This document shows positions 38,304-47,081 of a DNA stretch of 64,000 bases, one piece after another; the stretch's first letter is position 1, and every line of letters starts with the position of its first letter. The stretch spans positions 62,001-126,000 of the forward strand of contig NZ_VUMT01000006.1 in the NCBI RefSeq assembly GCF_009696045.1, written 5' to 3'. This stretch comes from Velocimicrobium porci. Its GTDB lineage: Bacteria; Bacillota; Clostridia; Lachnospirales; Lachnospiraceae. Below the pieces are notes generated by a model. It saw nothing but the letters and a program-made list of their open reading frames with translations, had not been told where the DNA came from and made no database searches. The translations under genes and the position numbers were made by a program.

Positions 38304-39233
38304 ATGGGCGAAAAGAAAGGATTTTTTCGTAAGTTAGTATCTGGATTGTCTAAAACAAGAGACAATATTATATCAGGAATTGATAGCATTTTTACCGGAT
38401 CTTCTAATATTGATGAAGATTTTTATGAAGAGCTGGAAGAATTATTGATTATGGCAGATTTGGGAATCAATACAACAACAGCAATTTTGGAAGATTTAAA
38501 ACAAAAAGTAAAAGAATTAAAGATTAAAGAACCAAAAGAATGTAAAGACTTATTAATTTCCAGCATTAAGGGGCAGATGGAAGTAAAAGAAAGTCAGTAT
38601 GAATTTGAGGATAAAAAATCGGTTGTATTATTGATTGGTGTCAATGGTGTAGGAAAAACTACTTCGGTAGGAAAATTAGCAGGTCAGTTAAAAGATAAAG
38701 GAAAAAAAGTAATGGTTGCAGCTGCAGATACATTTCGTGCCGGCGCAATTGAACAGCTTACAGAGTGGGCACATCGTGCCGGTGTAGACATTATTGCACA
38801 ACAAGAGGGTTCTGACCCGGCAGCTGTTGTCTATGATGCAGTTATGGCAGCCAAATCAAGAAATACTGACATTTTAATTTGTGATACAGCAGGGCGTCTT
38901 CACAATAAGAAAAATTTGATGGAGGAACTGCGTAAAATTAATCGGATTATAGATAAAGAATACCCAGAAGCATATAGAGAAACATTGGTTGTCTTAGATG
39001 GAACAACAGGTCAAAATGCTTTAGCTCAGGCAAAGCAGTTTAATGAAGTCGCAGAGATTACCGGTATCGTCCTAACAAAATTGGACGGTACAGCTAAGGG
39101 CGGTATTGCGATTGCGATTCAATCAGAGCTTGGAATTCCGGTAAAATATATAGGAATAGGAGAGAGCATTGATGATTTACAAAAATTCAATGCAGATGAT
39201 TTTGTAAACGCACTTTTTGATGAAGGGGAGTAA
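38304..39233 (+). CDS. ftsY: Signal recognition particle receptor FtsY
   Basis: The 309-residue SRP GTPase receives ribosome-SRP complexes at the membrane. The N domain (~1-90) has a short basic N-terminus ([17 protein letters not shown]) and lacks the long acidic A domain found in E. coli, as in most Firmicutes. The G domain has GVNGVGKTT (112-120), [17 protein letters not shown] and [10 protein letters not shown]. It lies 11 bases after smc. Confidence 0.97.
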   Translation: MGEKKGFFRKLVSGLSKTRDNIISGIDSIFTGSSNIDEDFYEELEELLIMADLGINTTTAILEDLKQKVKELKIKEPKECKDLLISSIKGQMEVKESQYEFEDKKSVVLLIGVNGVGKTTSVGKLAGQLKDKGKKVMVAAADTFRAGAIEQLTEWAHRAGVDIIAQQEGSDPAAVVYDAVMAAKSRNTDILICDTAGRLHNKKNLMEELRKINRIIDKEYPEAYRETLVVLDGTTGQNALAQAKQFNEVAEITGIVLTKLDGTAKGGIAIAIQSELGIPVKYIGIGESIDDLQKFNADDFVNALFDEGE

Positions 39234-39238
39234 ATGCT

Positions 39239-40450
39239 ATGATGACATTAGAAAAATTTGAAGAGGCCTGTGAACAGGTAAAAAAAGTAACATTGAAAAC
39301 AAGTCTGGTATATAGTGAATATTTTTCTACTGTATGTGGAAATAAAGTATATTTTAAACCGGAAAATATGCAGTATACAGGTGCATATAAAGTAAGGGGT
39401 GCTTACTATAAGATAAGTACATTGTCCGAGGAAGACAGAAAAAAAGGATTAATAACAGCTTCAGCTGGAAATCATGCTCAGGGAGTTGCTTATGCAGCTA
39501 AGATTTATGGTGTTAAGGCGGTTATTGTTATGCCAACAACGACACCTTTAATTAAAGTAAACCGTACAAAAAGTTATGGAGCAGAAGTTGTATTGCATGG
39601 TGATGTCTATGACGAAGCATGTGAGTATGCATTAGAACTTGCAAAAGAAAAAGGTTATACGTTTATCCATCCATTTGATGATGAAGATGTTGCAACTGGT
39701 CAGGGAACCATTGCAATGGAAATATTTAAAGAACTTCCAACAGTAGACATGATATTAGTTCCGATTGGCGGAGGCGGTCTTGCTTCTGGTGTATCTACAC
39801 TGGCGAAACTTTTAAATCCTAATATTAAAGTAATCGGTGTGGAACCTGCCAGTGCTAATTGTATGCAGGAGTCTTTAAAAGCCGGAAAAGTAGTATCTCT
39901 TAATACAGTGGAAACAATTGCAGATGGAACTGCAGTAAAGACACCCGGAACGAATATTTTTCCATATATTCAGAAAAACATCGACGATATTATTACGGTT
40001 GCAGATGATGAATTAATCGTAACCTTTTTAGATATGATGGAAAATCATAAAATGATAGTTGAAAATTCAGGACTTCTTACAGTTGCAGCGTTAAGACATT
40101 TAGATTGCAAAAATAAAAAAGTTGTATCTGTTTTAAGTGGTGGAAACATGGATGTAATTACAATTTCTTCTGTTGTTCAGCACGGATTAATTGCAAGAGG
40201 AAGAATTTTTACTGTGTCAGTGTTGTTACCAGACCGACCAGGCGAGCTTGTAAATGTAGCTAATGTCATCGCAAAGGCAAAGGGAAATGTGATTCGCTTA
40301 GATCATAACCAATTTGTCAGTATAAACCGAAATGCTGCCGTAAAATTAACGATTACGATGGAAGCATTTGGACATGAACATAAAAATGAGATTATTGCGG
40401 CTCTTCGAAAAAAAGGTTATAATCCGACAATTCAGCAGCCGGTATTATAA
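39239..40450 (+). CDS. ilvA: Threonine ammonia-lyase
   Basis: The 403-residue PLP enzyme converts threonine to 2-oxobutyrate, the first step to isoleucine or to propionate-type catabolism. The PLP lysine is Lys51 in YTGAYKVRGAYYK, and the glycine loop IGGGGLASGV (~177-186) binds the cofactor phosphate. A C-terminal ACT domain (~325-400, VLLPDRPGELVNVANVI) suggests allosteric control. Its size and single ACT domain resemble the catabolic TdcB/short IlvA group rather than the 510-aa biosynthetic form. It begins five bases after the ftsY stop and ends at a terminator, so it appears to be the last gene of this operon. Confidence 0.93.
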   Translation: MMTLEKFEEACEQVKKVTLKTSLVYSEYFSTVCGNKVYFKPENMQYTGAYKVRGAYYKISTLSEEDRKKGLITASAGNHAQGVAYAAKIYGVKAVIVMPTTTPLIKVNRTKSYGAEVVLHGDVYDEACEYALELAKEKGYTFIHPFDDEDVATGQGTIAMEIFKELPTVDMILVPIGGGGLASGVSTLAKLLNPNIKVIGVEPASANCMQESLKAGKVVSLNTVETIADGTAVKTPGTNIFPYIQKNIDDIITVADDELIVTFLDMMENHKMIVENSGLLTVAALRHLDCKNKKVVSVLSGGNMDVITISSVVQHGLIARGRIFTVSVLLPDRPGELVNVANVIAKAKGNVIRLDHNQFVSINRNAAVKLTITMEAFGHEHKNEIIAALRKKGYNPTIQQPVL

Positions 40451-40486
40451 AAGAACAGGCAGATTTCAAATCTGCCTGTTCTTTTG
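40449..40486 (+). terminator. Rho-independent terminator after ilvA
   Basis: A ~16-bp stem (AAAGAACAGGCAGAT paired with ATCTGCCTGTTCTTT) with a short loop overlaps the ilvA stop codon and ends in a T-run. Confidence 0.9.
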
Positions 40487-40575
40487 CAATTTACGAAAAA
40501 ATATACATTAATAAATATATTATGTTTGAAAAAAGGAAAAGAAATATAAAAAAGTTCAAAAATAAAATATATCAA

Positions 40576-40604
40576 TTGAAAATTGTGAAGAAATGTAGTA
40601 CAAT
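40576..40604 (+). promoter_or_regulatory. Sigma-A promoter of the chemoreceptor gene
   Basis: TTGAAA (40576-40581), a 17-base spacer and TACAAT (40599-40604). No TAAA/GCCGATAT-type flagellar sigma-D promoter was seen in this interval. Confidence 0.7.
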
Positions 40605-40645
40605 TTTAGTAAATAAAATGAAAAGTCCAGAATGGAGGATATAAT

Positions 40646-42337
40646 ATGGCAAGTAAAAAGAAGCTTACTCAATCGAAAAAAAACAAATTATTAGGAAGAG
40701 CATGCATTATACTTCTTACCTTGACATTTATGGAACTTATTGTAGCATTTTTAATTAATATAAGCACAAAAAATGTTCTTAAGAACCAGTATGATGTTGT
40801 TAATTATGCGATTCAGCTTCGGGATGCTTCAAAATATCTTACATCTGAAGTTAGGGGCTTTGCTTCAACGGGCGACGAAGAACACTATAATAATTATTAT
40901 AATGAAATAAATAACGAGAAAAATAGAGATAAGGCGATTGCAGGAATGGAAGCGATTGGAATTAGTTCAGATGAAAAAGAACAAATAAATGAAATTCTTA
41001 CAATGTCAAATCAGTTGGTTCCTCTTGAGGAAGAAGCAATGGCATATGCCAAGGAAGGTAATTTAGAAAAAGCAATTGAGTATGTTTATGGCGAAGAATA
41101 TAATGCTGGAATTCGTGAAATTTCTGATAAAACGGATGCTTTTATTGCAAATTTAGACAAACGCCTGACTAAAAAAGAACAGACTAAAGTGGTTGAAAGT
41201 GTGATAGCAGAGGCATTGGCGTTTATAGCATTGGTGCTGATAATAAGGAACGTACTAAAATATCGAAAGTTTGTATCACATGAGTTGCTTTCTCCTATGT
41301 TTAAAATTGAAGAGCAGATGAAAGAGATTGCATCTGGAAATTTGTCCGCTGATTTTGTTTTGGAGGAGGATGAAACAGAAATAGGAAGCTTAATTGGTTC
41401 TATTCATAAAATGAAACAGTTTTTAAAATTTGCGATTTCAGATTTATCCCAGTGTCTGGATGAATTGGCAAAAGGTAACTTAGATTTTAAAGTATCAGAA
41501 GGGTATGTAGGTGAGTTTATAGCGATTCAGGAGTCCCTGCATTCAATTTTAGATAATATGAATGAAGCTTTTAGTACAATTTTAAAAACTGCTCAAAATG
41601 TGGCAGCCGGTTCGGATCAATTAGCGGTGGTGGCACAGAATTTGGCAGAAGATAATACAAGACAATCGGATGAAATGGATACAATTATAAAAGCTGTTTT
41701 TGAAATTCGAGATCAAGTAGAAAGGAATGCAGAACAGGCAGAAAAATCCGCAAAGATTGCCAACGAGGCAGGTGCAAGTCTTCAACAAAGCAGTGAAAAA
41801 ATGGGAAAATTGAAAGAAGCAATTAATCAAATTCAAGTATCAGCCGAGAAAATAGGAACCATTACCCAGACAATAAATGATATTGCAGCTCAGACCAATT
41901 TACTTTCTTTAAATGCCGCGATCGAGGCTGCCAGAGCAGGTGAGGCTGGAAAAGGATTTGCAGTAGTAGCGGATGAGGTTAAAAATCTTGCATCCGATTC
42001 TTCGGAAGCGGTTCAGGATACAGATAAGTTGATTGATGAAGCGATTCAGACGGTTAGGGATGGAACGATATTAGCAGATGATACGATGGAAGCGATTAAC
42101 CAAGTTATGGTGGAAGCAGGAAATACCGTAAAATTAATGGAAGAAGTTTCTATTTCCATGGACAAACAAGTTCGTACTTTTGAAACGATTACAGAAAGCA
42201 TTAATCAGGTTGCTGATTTAATTCAGAGTGGTTCTGCGGTAGCTGAAGAAACAGCTGCATCAAGTCAGGAACAGTCAGCAAGTGTTGAAGCTCTAAATGA
42301 AATGTTAAGACGTTTTCAGTTAAAGGAAAGAAAATAG
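40646..42337 (+). CDS. Methyl-accepting chemotaxis protein
   Basis: The 563-residue chemoreceptor has a first membrane segment (~17-38), an extracytoplasmic four-helix-bundle sensor (~39-180) and a second membrane segment (~180-202). A HAMP region (~205-260) and a signalling domain follow, with the hairpin tip [31 protein letters not shown]-type sequence near 415-445. The sensor carries no recognisable ligand motif. The signalling domain ends with [16 protein letters not shown]. Two basic stretches at the N-terminus follow the positive-inside rule. The gene is monocistronic. It pairs functionally with cheR 8 kb upstream. Confidence 0.93.
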   Translation: MASKKKLTQSKKNKLLGRACIILLTLTFMELIVAFLINISTKNVLKNQYDVVNYAIQLRDASKYLTSEVRGFASTGDEEHYNNYYNEINNEKNRDKAIAGMEAIGISSDEKEQINEILTMSNQLVPLEEEAMAYAKEGNLEKAIEYVYGEEYNAGIREISDKTDAFIANLDKRLTKKEQTKVVESVIAEALAFIALVLIIRNVLKYRKFVSHELLSPMFKIEEQMKEIASGNLSADFVLEEDETEIGSLIGSIHKMKQFLKFAISDLSQCLDELAKGNLDFKVSEGYVGEFIAIQESLHSILDNMNEAFSTILKTAQNVAAGSDQLAVVAQNLAEDNTRQSDEMDTIIKAVFEIRDQVERNAEQAEKSAKIANEAGASLQQSSEKMGKLKEAINQIQVSAEKIGTITQTINDIAAQTNLLSLNAAIEAARAGEAGKGFAVVADEVKNLASDSSEAVQDTDKLIDEAIQTVRDGTILADDTMEAINQVMVEAGNTVKLMEEVSISMDKQVRTFETITESINQVADLIQSGSAVAEETAASSQEQSASVEALNEMLRRFQLKERK

Positions 42338-42360
42338 AACGAGTTTTATGAGAATAAATA

Positions 42361-42460
42361 AAAAAGTATTGTAGAATATTAAAATTGTATTGGATGATTC
42401 CTATATTTTTGAATTAGGAAAAATTTAATCCGAACTTTTTAGCCTATAATACTTTTTTAT
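42361..42460 (+). terminator. Large branched terminator after the chemoreceptor gene
   Basis: A 14-bp closing stem pairs 42361-42374 with 42444-42457 and ends in TTTTTT. The 69-base interior holds at least one further stem (TTCCTA/TAGGAA). The loop is much larger than in a normal terminator. The rest of this gap (42461-42627) holds a weak distal promoter for recA and otherwise nothing I recognise. Confidence 0.55.
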
Positions 42461-42530
42461 TATTTATTAGAAATGAAAAAATTTGTGATTTTTACTAGAA
42501 ATAAAAGTGATAATTTAACAAAGTGCTAAT

Positions 42531-42558
42531 TTACCATAGACAAAAATCCTGTTATACT
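42531..42558 (+). promoter_or_regulatory. Possible distal recA promoter
   Basis: TTACCA (42531-42536), a 16-base spacer and TATACT (42553-42558) preceded by TG. It would add ~70 bases of leader before the main promoter and would escape direct overlap with the LexA box. Confidence 0.4.
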
Positions 42559-42627
42559 AGAAAGGCAGTTAGTTAGGTAGAATGTAAAACGAAAATAGGT
42601 GTTGAAGAATTATCTTTGAAAAGACCG

Positions 42628-42656
42628 TTGACAAAATATAAAATATGTATTAATAT
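42628..42656 (+). promoter_or_regulatory. Main recA promoter
   Basis: A perfect TTGACA (42628-42633), a 17-base spacer and TAATAT (42651-42656). The LexA box starts eight bases after the -10. Confidence 0.85.
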
Positions 42657-42663
42657 GATGAAA

Positions 42664-42675
42664 GAACATTTGTTC
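42664..42675 (+). promoter_or_regulatory. LexA (SOS) operator
   Basis: GAAC-ATTT-GTTC at 42664-42675 matches the core of the Gram-positive LexA/DinR box (GAAC-N4-GTTC). It covers the expected transcript start of recA, where bound LexA would block transcription until RecA filaments trigger its cleavage. Confidence 0.85.
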
Positions 42676-42701
42676 AGTATATAATTAAGAGGAGAAGTAA
42701 T

Positions 42702-43757
42702 ATGATAAAAGATGAAAATAAATTGAAGGCACTTGAATCTGCCTTATCCCAAATTGAAAAACAATATGGAAAAGGTTCTGTTATGAAGCTGGGAGAGAAC
42801 CGCAGCAATATGAATATAGAAACGGTTCCAACAGGCTCAATTAGTTTAGATATTGCGCTTGGACTTGGAGGAATACCAAAAGGAAGAATTATTGAGGTGT
42901 ATGGTCCGGAATCAAGTGGTAAGACAACAGTGGCGTTACATATGATAGCTGAAGTACAGAAAAGAGGAGGAATTGCCGGATTTATTGATGCTGAACATGC
43001 ACTTGATCCGGTTTACGCAAAGAATATTGGCGTTGATATTGATAATTTATATATTTCCCAGCCGGATTGTGGAGAGCAGGCACTTGAGATTACAGAAACT
43101 ATGGTTCGTTCCGGTGCAATTGATATTATAATTGTAGACTCTGTTGCAGCTTTAGTACCAAAAGCAGAAATTGATGGAGACATGGGGGATAGCCATGTTG
43201 GATTACAGGCACGTTTAATGTCTCAGGCACTTAGAAAATTAACTTCTGTTATTAGTAAATCCCATTGTGTTGTAATTTTTATTAACCAGCTTCGTGAAAA
43301 AGTGGGCGTTATGTTTGGAAATCCCGAAACAACGACGGGTGGTCGTGCACTTAAGTTTTATTCATCGATTCGTTTAGATGTACGTAGAATTGAAGCATTA
43401 AAGCAGGGAGGAGAAATTATTGGTAACCGGACAAGAATTAAAGTTGTAAAGAATAAAATTGCTCCTCCATTTAAGGAAGCCGAGTTTGATATTATGTTCG
43501 GACAGGGTATTTCAAGAGAAGGGGATGTTCTTGATTTAGCTGCGAATGAAGGAATTATAATAAAAAGTGGTTCATGGTATGCGTATAATGATGCAAAGAT
43601 TGGTCAGGGAAGAGAAAATGCGAAAACATACTTAAAAGAAAATCCGACTGTTTTTGCTGAAGTAGAACAAAAAGTAAGAGAAAAATATGGTTTACTTGAT
43701 AATGAGGGAAAAGATGATGAAAAAACAAAAGAGAAGACTCAGAAGGAATTAAACTGA
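42702..43757 (+). CDS. recA: Recombinase A
   Basis: The 351-residue strand-exchange and SOS co-protease begins with the canonical [23 protein letters not shown]. Walker A GPESSGKT is at 68-75, and the L2 loop [17 protein letters not shown] follows further on. The C-terminus is short and charged ([14 protein letters not shown]). It is controlled by a promoter with a LexA box. The usual partner recX is separated from it by a 635-base interval that holds a transposon relic, which begins six bases after the recA stop codon. Confidence 0.98.
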   Translation: MIKDENKLKALESALSQIEKQYGKGSVMKLGENRSNMNIETVPTGSISLDIALGLGGIPKGRIIEVYGPESSGKTTVALHMIAEVQKRGGIAGFIDAEHALDPVYAKNIGVDIDNLYISQPDCGEQALEITETMVRSGAIDIIIVDSVAALVPKAEIDGDMGDSHVGLQARLMSQALRKLTSVISKSHCVVIFINQLREKVGVMFGNPETTTGGRALKFYSSIRLDVRRIEALKQGGEIIGNRTRIKVVKNKIAPPFKEAEFDIMFGQGISREGDVLDLAANEGIIIKSGSWYAYNDAKIGQGRENAKTYLKENPTVFAEVEQKVREKYGLLDNEGKDDEKTKEKTQKELN

Positions 43758-43879
43758 TAAACAAAACTTATAAAAAGTTGTGAACAGGTGTTAATTTTTA
43801 TAACTTTTAAATTAAGTTATGAATATAAAACTTAATTTAGCCAGGATTTTGCGATTGGGTGAAGACGGTGGTGAAAAAG

Positions 43880-44190
43880 ATGATAAAAACCATTCGAATC
43901 ATGTTGCTACCAAACCAATCTTCGTCAAAACTATTTGCATCAGACAACATCTGAAATCATAAAACGAGAACCAAGTTTTATATGTATGGAAGAATATTCC
44001 GATAATTCTTGCAGATAGATTCTTTCCAAGTTCTAAACTATGTAGTTGTTGCGGAAATATCAAGAAAGATTTAAAGTTATCAGACCGTATTTACAAATGT
44101 GAATGTGGAAATGTAATGGATCGAGATGCTCAAGCCGCTATCAATTTGAAAAGATATGGAGAAAATGGTTTGAAACAATCTGTAGCATAA
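43880..44190 (+). pseudogene. tnpB: tnpB (IS605 OrfB) remnant
   Basis: The N-terminal fragment starts at ATG 43880 and reads MIKTIRIMLLPNQSSSKLFA before a stop at 43952-43954. From about 43987, in a different frame, the C-terminal fragment reads ILADRFFPSSKLCSCCG, then YKCECGNVMDRDAQAAINLK, and stops at 44188-44190. That segment contains the four-cysteine zinc ribbon (C-x2-C ... C-x-C) and the last catalytic aspartate region (DRDAQAA). About three quarters of a normal 360-430 residue TnpB is missing, including most of the RuvC core. It is a dead RNA-guided nuclease gene. Confidence 0.88.
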
Positions 44191-44351
44191 CACGTTCAAA
44201 TTATTACAGATCTGTACGGATACGTTAGTTCGGAATTTACGCCTATGGAGTGTACAAGAACTTGTGAGTAGTATCTGGATTTATTCAGTACAAAAGCATA
44301 CACATTGAAGTAGGAATGAAACATAAAAGTTTATAACTTTTTATAAGTTTT
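44191..44351 (+). ncRNA. Possible remnant of the TnpB-associated guide (omega) RNA region
   Basis: The 160 bases after the tnpB stop run to the right end of the element, where the omega RNA scaffold lies in IS200/IS605 and related elements. They contain small hairpins (ACAAG-AA-CTTGT near 44254-44265; CTGGA-TTTA-TTCAG near 44275-44288). The region shows no obvious decay, unlike the coding part. In active systems the guide begins just past the element's right end, here in the recX leader. Whether it is transcribed is unknown. Confidence 0.4.
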
Positions 44352-44392
44352 CAGTAACGGAACAAGATTCAAAAGGGTTAGAATAATAATTT

Positions 44393-44992
44393 ATGGAGCA
44401 GGTTATAACAAGTTTAGAGTATGTAGAAAAAAAGAAAGTAAGAGTCTATATTAATGATGAATTTGCGTTTCCTTTGTATCAGAGTGAGATTAAAAAGTAC
44501 AGTATAGAAGAGGGGCAGTTCATTGAACAGGAACGATATAATAAAATTATGGAGGAAATAATTTTTCGAAGAGCAAAGCAAAAAGCAATGAATCTTTTAA
44601 AACGAATGGATCGAACAGAGCAGGAGCTTCGAACAAAGCTAAGGCAGGCAGAATATCCGTCTGCTGCAGTAGAAACGGCAATAGAGTATGTAAAATCATA
44701 TCATTATATTGACGATCTCCGCTATGCTGAAAACTATATCCGATATAAAAAAGGAACAAAAAGTATTCGAATGATTGAGATGGAATTAAGACAAAAAGGG
44801 ATTGATAAAGAAAGCATTCGCTCTGCATTGGAAGAAGAAACAATCAGTGATGATGAGGCATTAAAGAAAGCAATTCGAAAAAAAGCAAAAAATTGGGATA
44901 CAATGTCTTATCTGGAAAAAAGAAAAGTTTTTGCATATTTATATCGAAAAGGATTTAAAGAAGAAGATATTCGTAAATATTTAGAATTTTAA
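44393..44992 (+). CDS. recX: RecA regulator RecX
   Basis: The 199-residue helical-repeat protein modulates RecA filaments. It shows the tandem three-helix repeats typical of RecX: LLKRMDRTEQELRTKLRQAEYP (~63-84), RYAENYIRYKKGTKSIRMIEMELRQKGI (~110-137) and a third around KRKVFAYLYRKGFKEEDIRKYL. The ribosome binding site is weak (AAGGGTTAG). It normally follows recA directly and shares its SOS control. Here a tnpB relic lies between them, so SOS read-through may be reduced. Confidence 0.92.
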   Translation: MEQVITSLEYVEKKKVRVYINDEFAFPLYQSEIKKYSIEEGQFIEQERYNKIMEEIIFRRAKQKAMNLLKRMDRTEQELRTKLRQAEYPSAAVETAIEYVKSYHYIDDLRYAENYIRYKKGTKSIRMIEMELRQKGIDKESIRSALEEETISDDEALKKAIRKKAKNWDTMSYLEKRKVFAYLYRKGFKEEDIRKYLEF

Positions 44993-45033
44993 AAGAGATT
45001 TGGGTATTTGTCGTGTTTTTTAATTTAGTTTAC

Positions 45034-45062
45034 TTGACATGGGAGTAAAAAAAGTATAAAAT
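45034..45062 (+). promoter_or_regulatory. Sigma-A promoter of rny
   Basis: TTGACA (45034-45039), a 17-base spacer and TAAAAT (45057-45062); TATAAA at 45055-45060 is an overlapping alternative. Confidence 0.7.
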
Positions 45063-45098
45063 TTAAGTGTTGTATTTTTGTACAATGAAAATTAAATA

Positions 45099-45111
45099 AG
45101 GAGGTGCTCCT
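45099..45111 (+). promoter_or_regulatory. Shine-Dalgarno hairpin of rny
   Basis: AGGAG-GTG-CTCCT forms a perfect 5-bp hairpin that contains the whole ribosome binding site and touches the GTG start codon at 45112. It could hold translation in check. Confidence 0.6.
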
Positions 45112-46665
45112 GTGCTACTAGTAAAATGGGCAGTAATCACTCTCGTTTTAGTCGCAATCGCTGCTTTCATTGCATGGAAATCTGCCATTTCTTATCGAAT
45201 TAAAGTTGTTGAACAAAAGATAGGAAGTGCGGAAGAAAAAGCCAGAGAGATAATAGATGAGGCATTAAAGACGGCGGAGACGAAAAAAAGAGAAGCACTT
45301 CTCGAAGCAAAAGAAGAGTCACTAAAGACAAAGAATGAGCTAGAGAAGGAAACTAGAGAACGCAGAAGTGAATTACAGCGTTATGAAAAGCGGGTTCTAA
45401 CTAAAGAAGAAACTTTAGATAGAAAAACTGAAGCACTTGAAAAGAAAGAGGCCAAGCTATCTGTGAAAGAAGCTGAGGTTGAACGGATAAAAGAGCGCGT
45501 TCAAACATTAGAAGGTCAACGAGTAACAGAATTAGAAAGAATCTCTGGACTTACCTCCGAACAAGCAAAAGATTATCTTTTAAAAACTGTTGAAGATGAA
45601 GTAAAGCATGAAACTGCAATGTTAGTAAAGGAACTTGAAAACAAGGCAAAAGAAGTAGCAGATAAGAAAGCAAAAGACTATGTAGTAACTGCAATTCAAA
45701 GGTGTGCAGCGGATCACGTAGCTGAAACTACAATTTCTGTTGTACAGCTTCCAAATGATGAGATGAAAGGTAGAATTATTGGTCGTGAGGGACGTAATAT
45801 TCGTACTTTAGAAACTTTGACTGGTGTTGATTTGATTATTGACGATACACCGGAAGCAGTAATTTTATCAGGTTTTGATCCAATTAGAAGAGAAATTGCA
45901 AGAATTGCGTTAGAGAAATTGATTGTAGATGGTCGTATTCATCCTGCAAGGATTGAAGAAATGGTAGAAAAAGCTCAACGCGAAGTAGAAGTAATGATTC
46001 GGGAAGAAGGAGAGGCAGCAACATTAGAAGTTGGTGTTCATAATATTCATCCAGAATTAATTAAGCTTTTAGGAAGAATGAAGTTTAGAACTAGTTACGG
46101 ACAGAATGCATTAAAACATTCTATTGAAGTTGCTCATTTATCTGGCTTACTTGCTGGCGAAATCGGTGTGGATGTTCGTTTAGCAAAAAGAGCAGGTTTG
46201 TTACATGACATTGGAAAATCAGTGGATCACGATATGGAAGGCTCTCATATCCAGATTGGAGTAGATTTATGTAGAAAATATAAAGAATCTCCAATCATAG
46301 TGAATGCGGTAGAAGCACACCATGGTGATGTTGAGCCGGAAACATTAATTGCGTGTATTGTACAGGCTGCAGATACGATATCAGCTGCAAGACCTGGCGC
46401 GAGACGTGAAACACTTGAAACTTATACTAACAGATTAAAACAATTAGAAGATATTACAAATGGCTTTAAAGGAGTCGATAAGTCCTTTGCAATTCAGGCA
46501 GGTAGAGAGGTTCGCGTTATGGTTGTACCAGAACAGGTTAGCGATGACGATATGATTTTGCTTGCACGTGACTTATCAAAACAAATTGAATCCGAATTAG
46601 AGTATCCAGGACAAATTAAGGTAAATGTAATTCGTGAATCCAGAGTTACTGACTATGCGAGGTAA
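45112..46665 (+). CDS. rny: Ribonuclease Y
   Basis: The 517-residue membrane-anchored endoribonuclease starts bulk mRNA decay in Firmicutes. An N-terminal membrane helix (~4-24) is followed by a long coiled coil (~30-190), a KH domain (~207-270, [31 protein letters not shown] region) and an HD domain with LLHDIGKS (~363-370) and the distal VEAHHGD. It starts at GTG behind a strong ribosome binding site buried in a hairpin. It is monocistronic with its own promoter and terminator. PNPase and RNase III, encoded elsewhere in the window, act in the same decay network. Confidence 0.96.
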   Translation: MLLVKWAVITLVLVAIAAFIAWKSAISYRIKVVEQKIGSAEEKAREIIDEALKTAETKKREALLEAKEESLKTKNELEKETRERRSELQRYEKRVLTKEETLDRKTEALEKKEAKLSVKEAEVERIKERVQTLEGQRVTELERISGLTSEQAKDYLLKTVEDEVKHETAMLVKELENKAKEVADKKAKDYVVTAIQRCAADHVAETTISVVQLPNDEMKGRIIGREGRNIRTLETLTGVDLIIDDTPEAVILSGFDPIRREIARIALEKLIVDGRIHPARIEEMVEKAQREVEVMIREEGEAATLEVGVHNIHPELIKLLGRMKFRTSYGQNALKHSIEVAHLSGLLAGEIGVDVRLAKRAGLLHDIGKSVDHDMEGSHIQIGVDLCRKYKESPIIVNAVEAHHGDVEPETLIACIVQAADTISAARPGARRETLETYTNRLKQLEDITNGFKGVDKSFAIQAGREVRVMVVPEQVSDDDMILLARDLSKQIESELEYPGQIKVNVIRESRVTDYAR

Positions 46666-46710
46666 GCTTGGTTAGTTTAGTACTTAGATTGAATAAAGTA
46701 AATAAACATT

Positions 46711-46754
46711 ATAAAACCGCCAGATATAAATACTTTTGGCGGTTTTATTTTTTT
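46711..46754 (+). terminator. Rho-independent terminator of rny
   Basis: A perfect 12-bp stem (ATAAAACCGCCA/TGGCGGTTTTAT, 46711-46722 with 46737-46748) is followed by seven T. Confidence 0.95.
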
Positions 46755-46773
46755 ACTGTAATATAATGATGTT

Positions 46774-46951
46774 GGGGTCAAAACATATTTTGACCCCTGA
46801 TACCTACGGATGACTACGCACTTTGTGCTCCCGTCATCCTAAAAACATTCGAAATCCGCCCTGTTCGGTCTACTTTCTCATGTTTTTTCGGGTCTCAAAG
46901 TCATGCTTTTTCATGCTGGCATGAAAAGCATGACCTTTTGACCCTGGTATC
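46774..46951. repeat. 178-bp palindrome-rich intergenic element
   Basis: A compact, relatively GC-rich segment in an AT-rich gap. It opens with a perfect 10-bp hairpin GGGGTCAAAA/TTTTGACCCC (46774-46797). A nested hairpin follows, GGATGAC/GTCATCC (46808-46839), with GCAC/GTGC inside it. It closes with a long hairpin from GGGTC (46890) to GACCC (46944), whose core pairs TCATGCTTTT with AAAAGCATGA. GATACC (46799-46804) and GGTATC (46946-46951) are inverted. The end sequences GGGTCAAAA and TTTTGACCC are complementary, so the whole unit can also close on itself. It looks like a non-autonomous repeat (MITE- or REP-like) or a structured RNA. No coding frame is evident. Confidence 0.65.
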
Positions 46952-47028
46952 ATATAATAGTTTCATATAAATTTATGTATTTCAATCGTTACTTTTTAAC
47001 AATTATAGTTCTGTTTTTTTAGAAAAAA

Positions 47029-47037
47029 TGCTATAAT
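47029..47037 (+). promoter_or_regulatory. Extended -10 promoter of the zinc-finger membrane protein gene
   Basis: TGCTATAAT at 47029-47037, about 45 bases before the start codon; no convincing -35. Confidence 0.55.
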
Positions 47038-47081
47038 AGGTAACAAATTTACTTAGGTTGTTTGTTAGGAGAGTAAGAAAG

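Larger units (their letters stand above)
43763..44351 (+). mobile_element. IS200/IS605-type element relic (tnpB only, internally deleted)
   Basis: Two perfect 17-base sequences in inverted orientation, 43763-43779 and 44335-44351, bound a 589-base segment. Each can also fold alone as AACTT-N5-AAGTT. A further perfect 10-bp hairpin is at 43809-43838 (AAATTAAGTT/AACTTAATTT), and TTATAACTTTT occurs as a direct repeat (43798-43808 and 44331-44341). Such subterminal hairpins are typical of IS200/IS605 elements, which lack true terminal inverted repeats. Inside are the first ~24 codons and the last ~68 codons of a tnpB gene. No tnpA is present. The exact ends are inferred. Confidence 0.75.
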
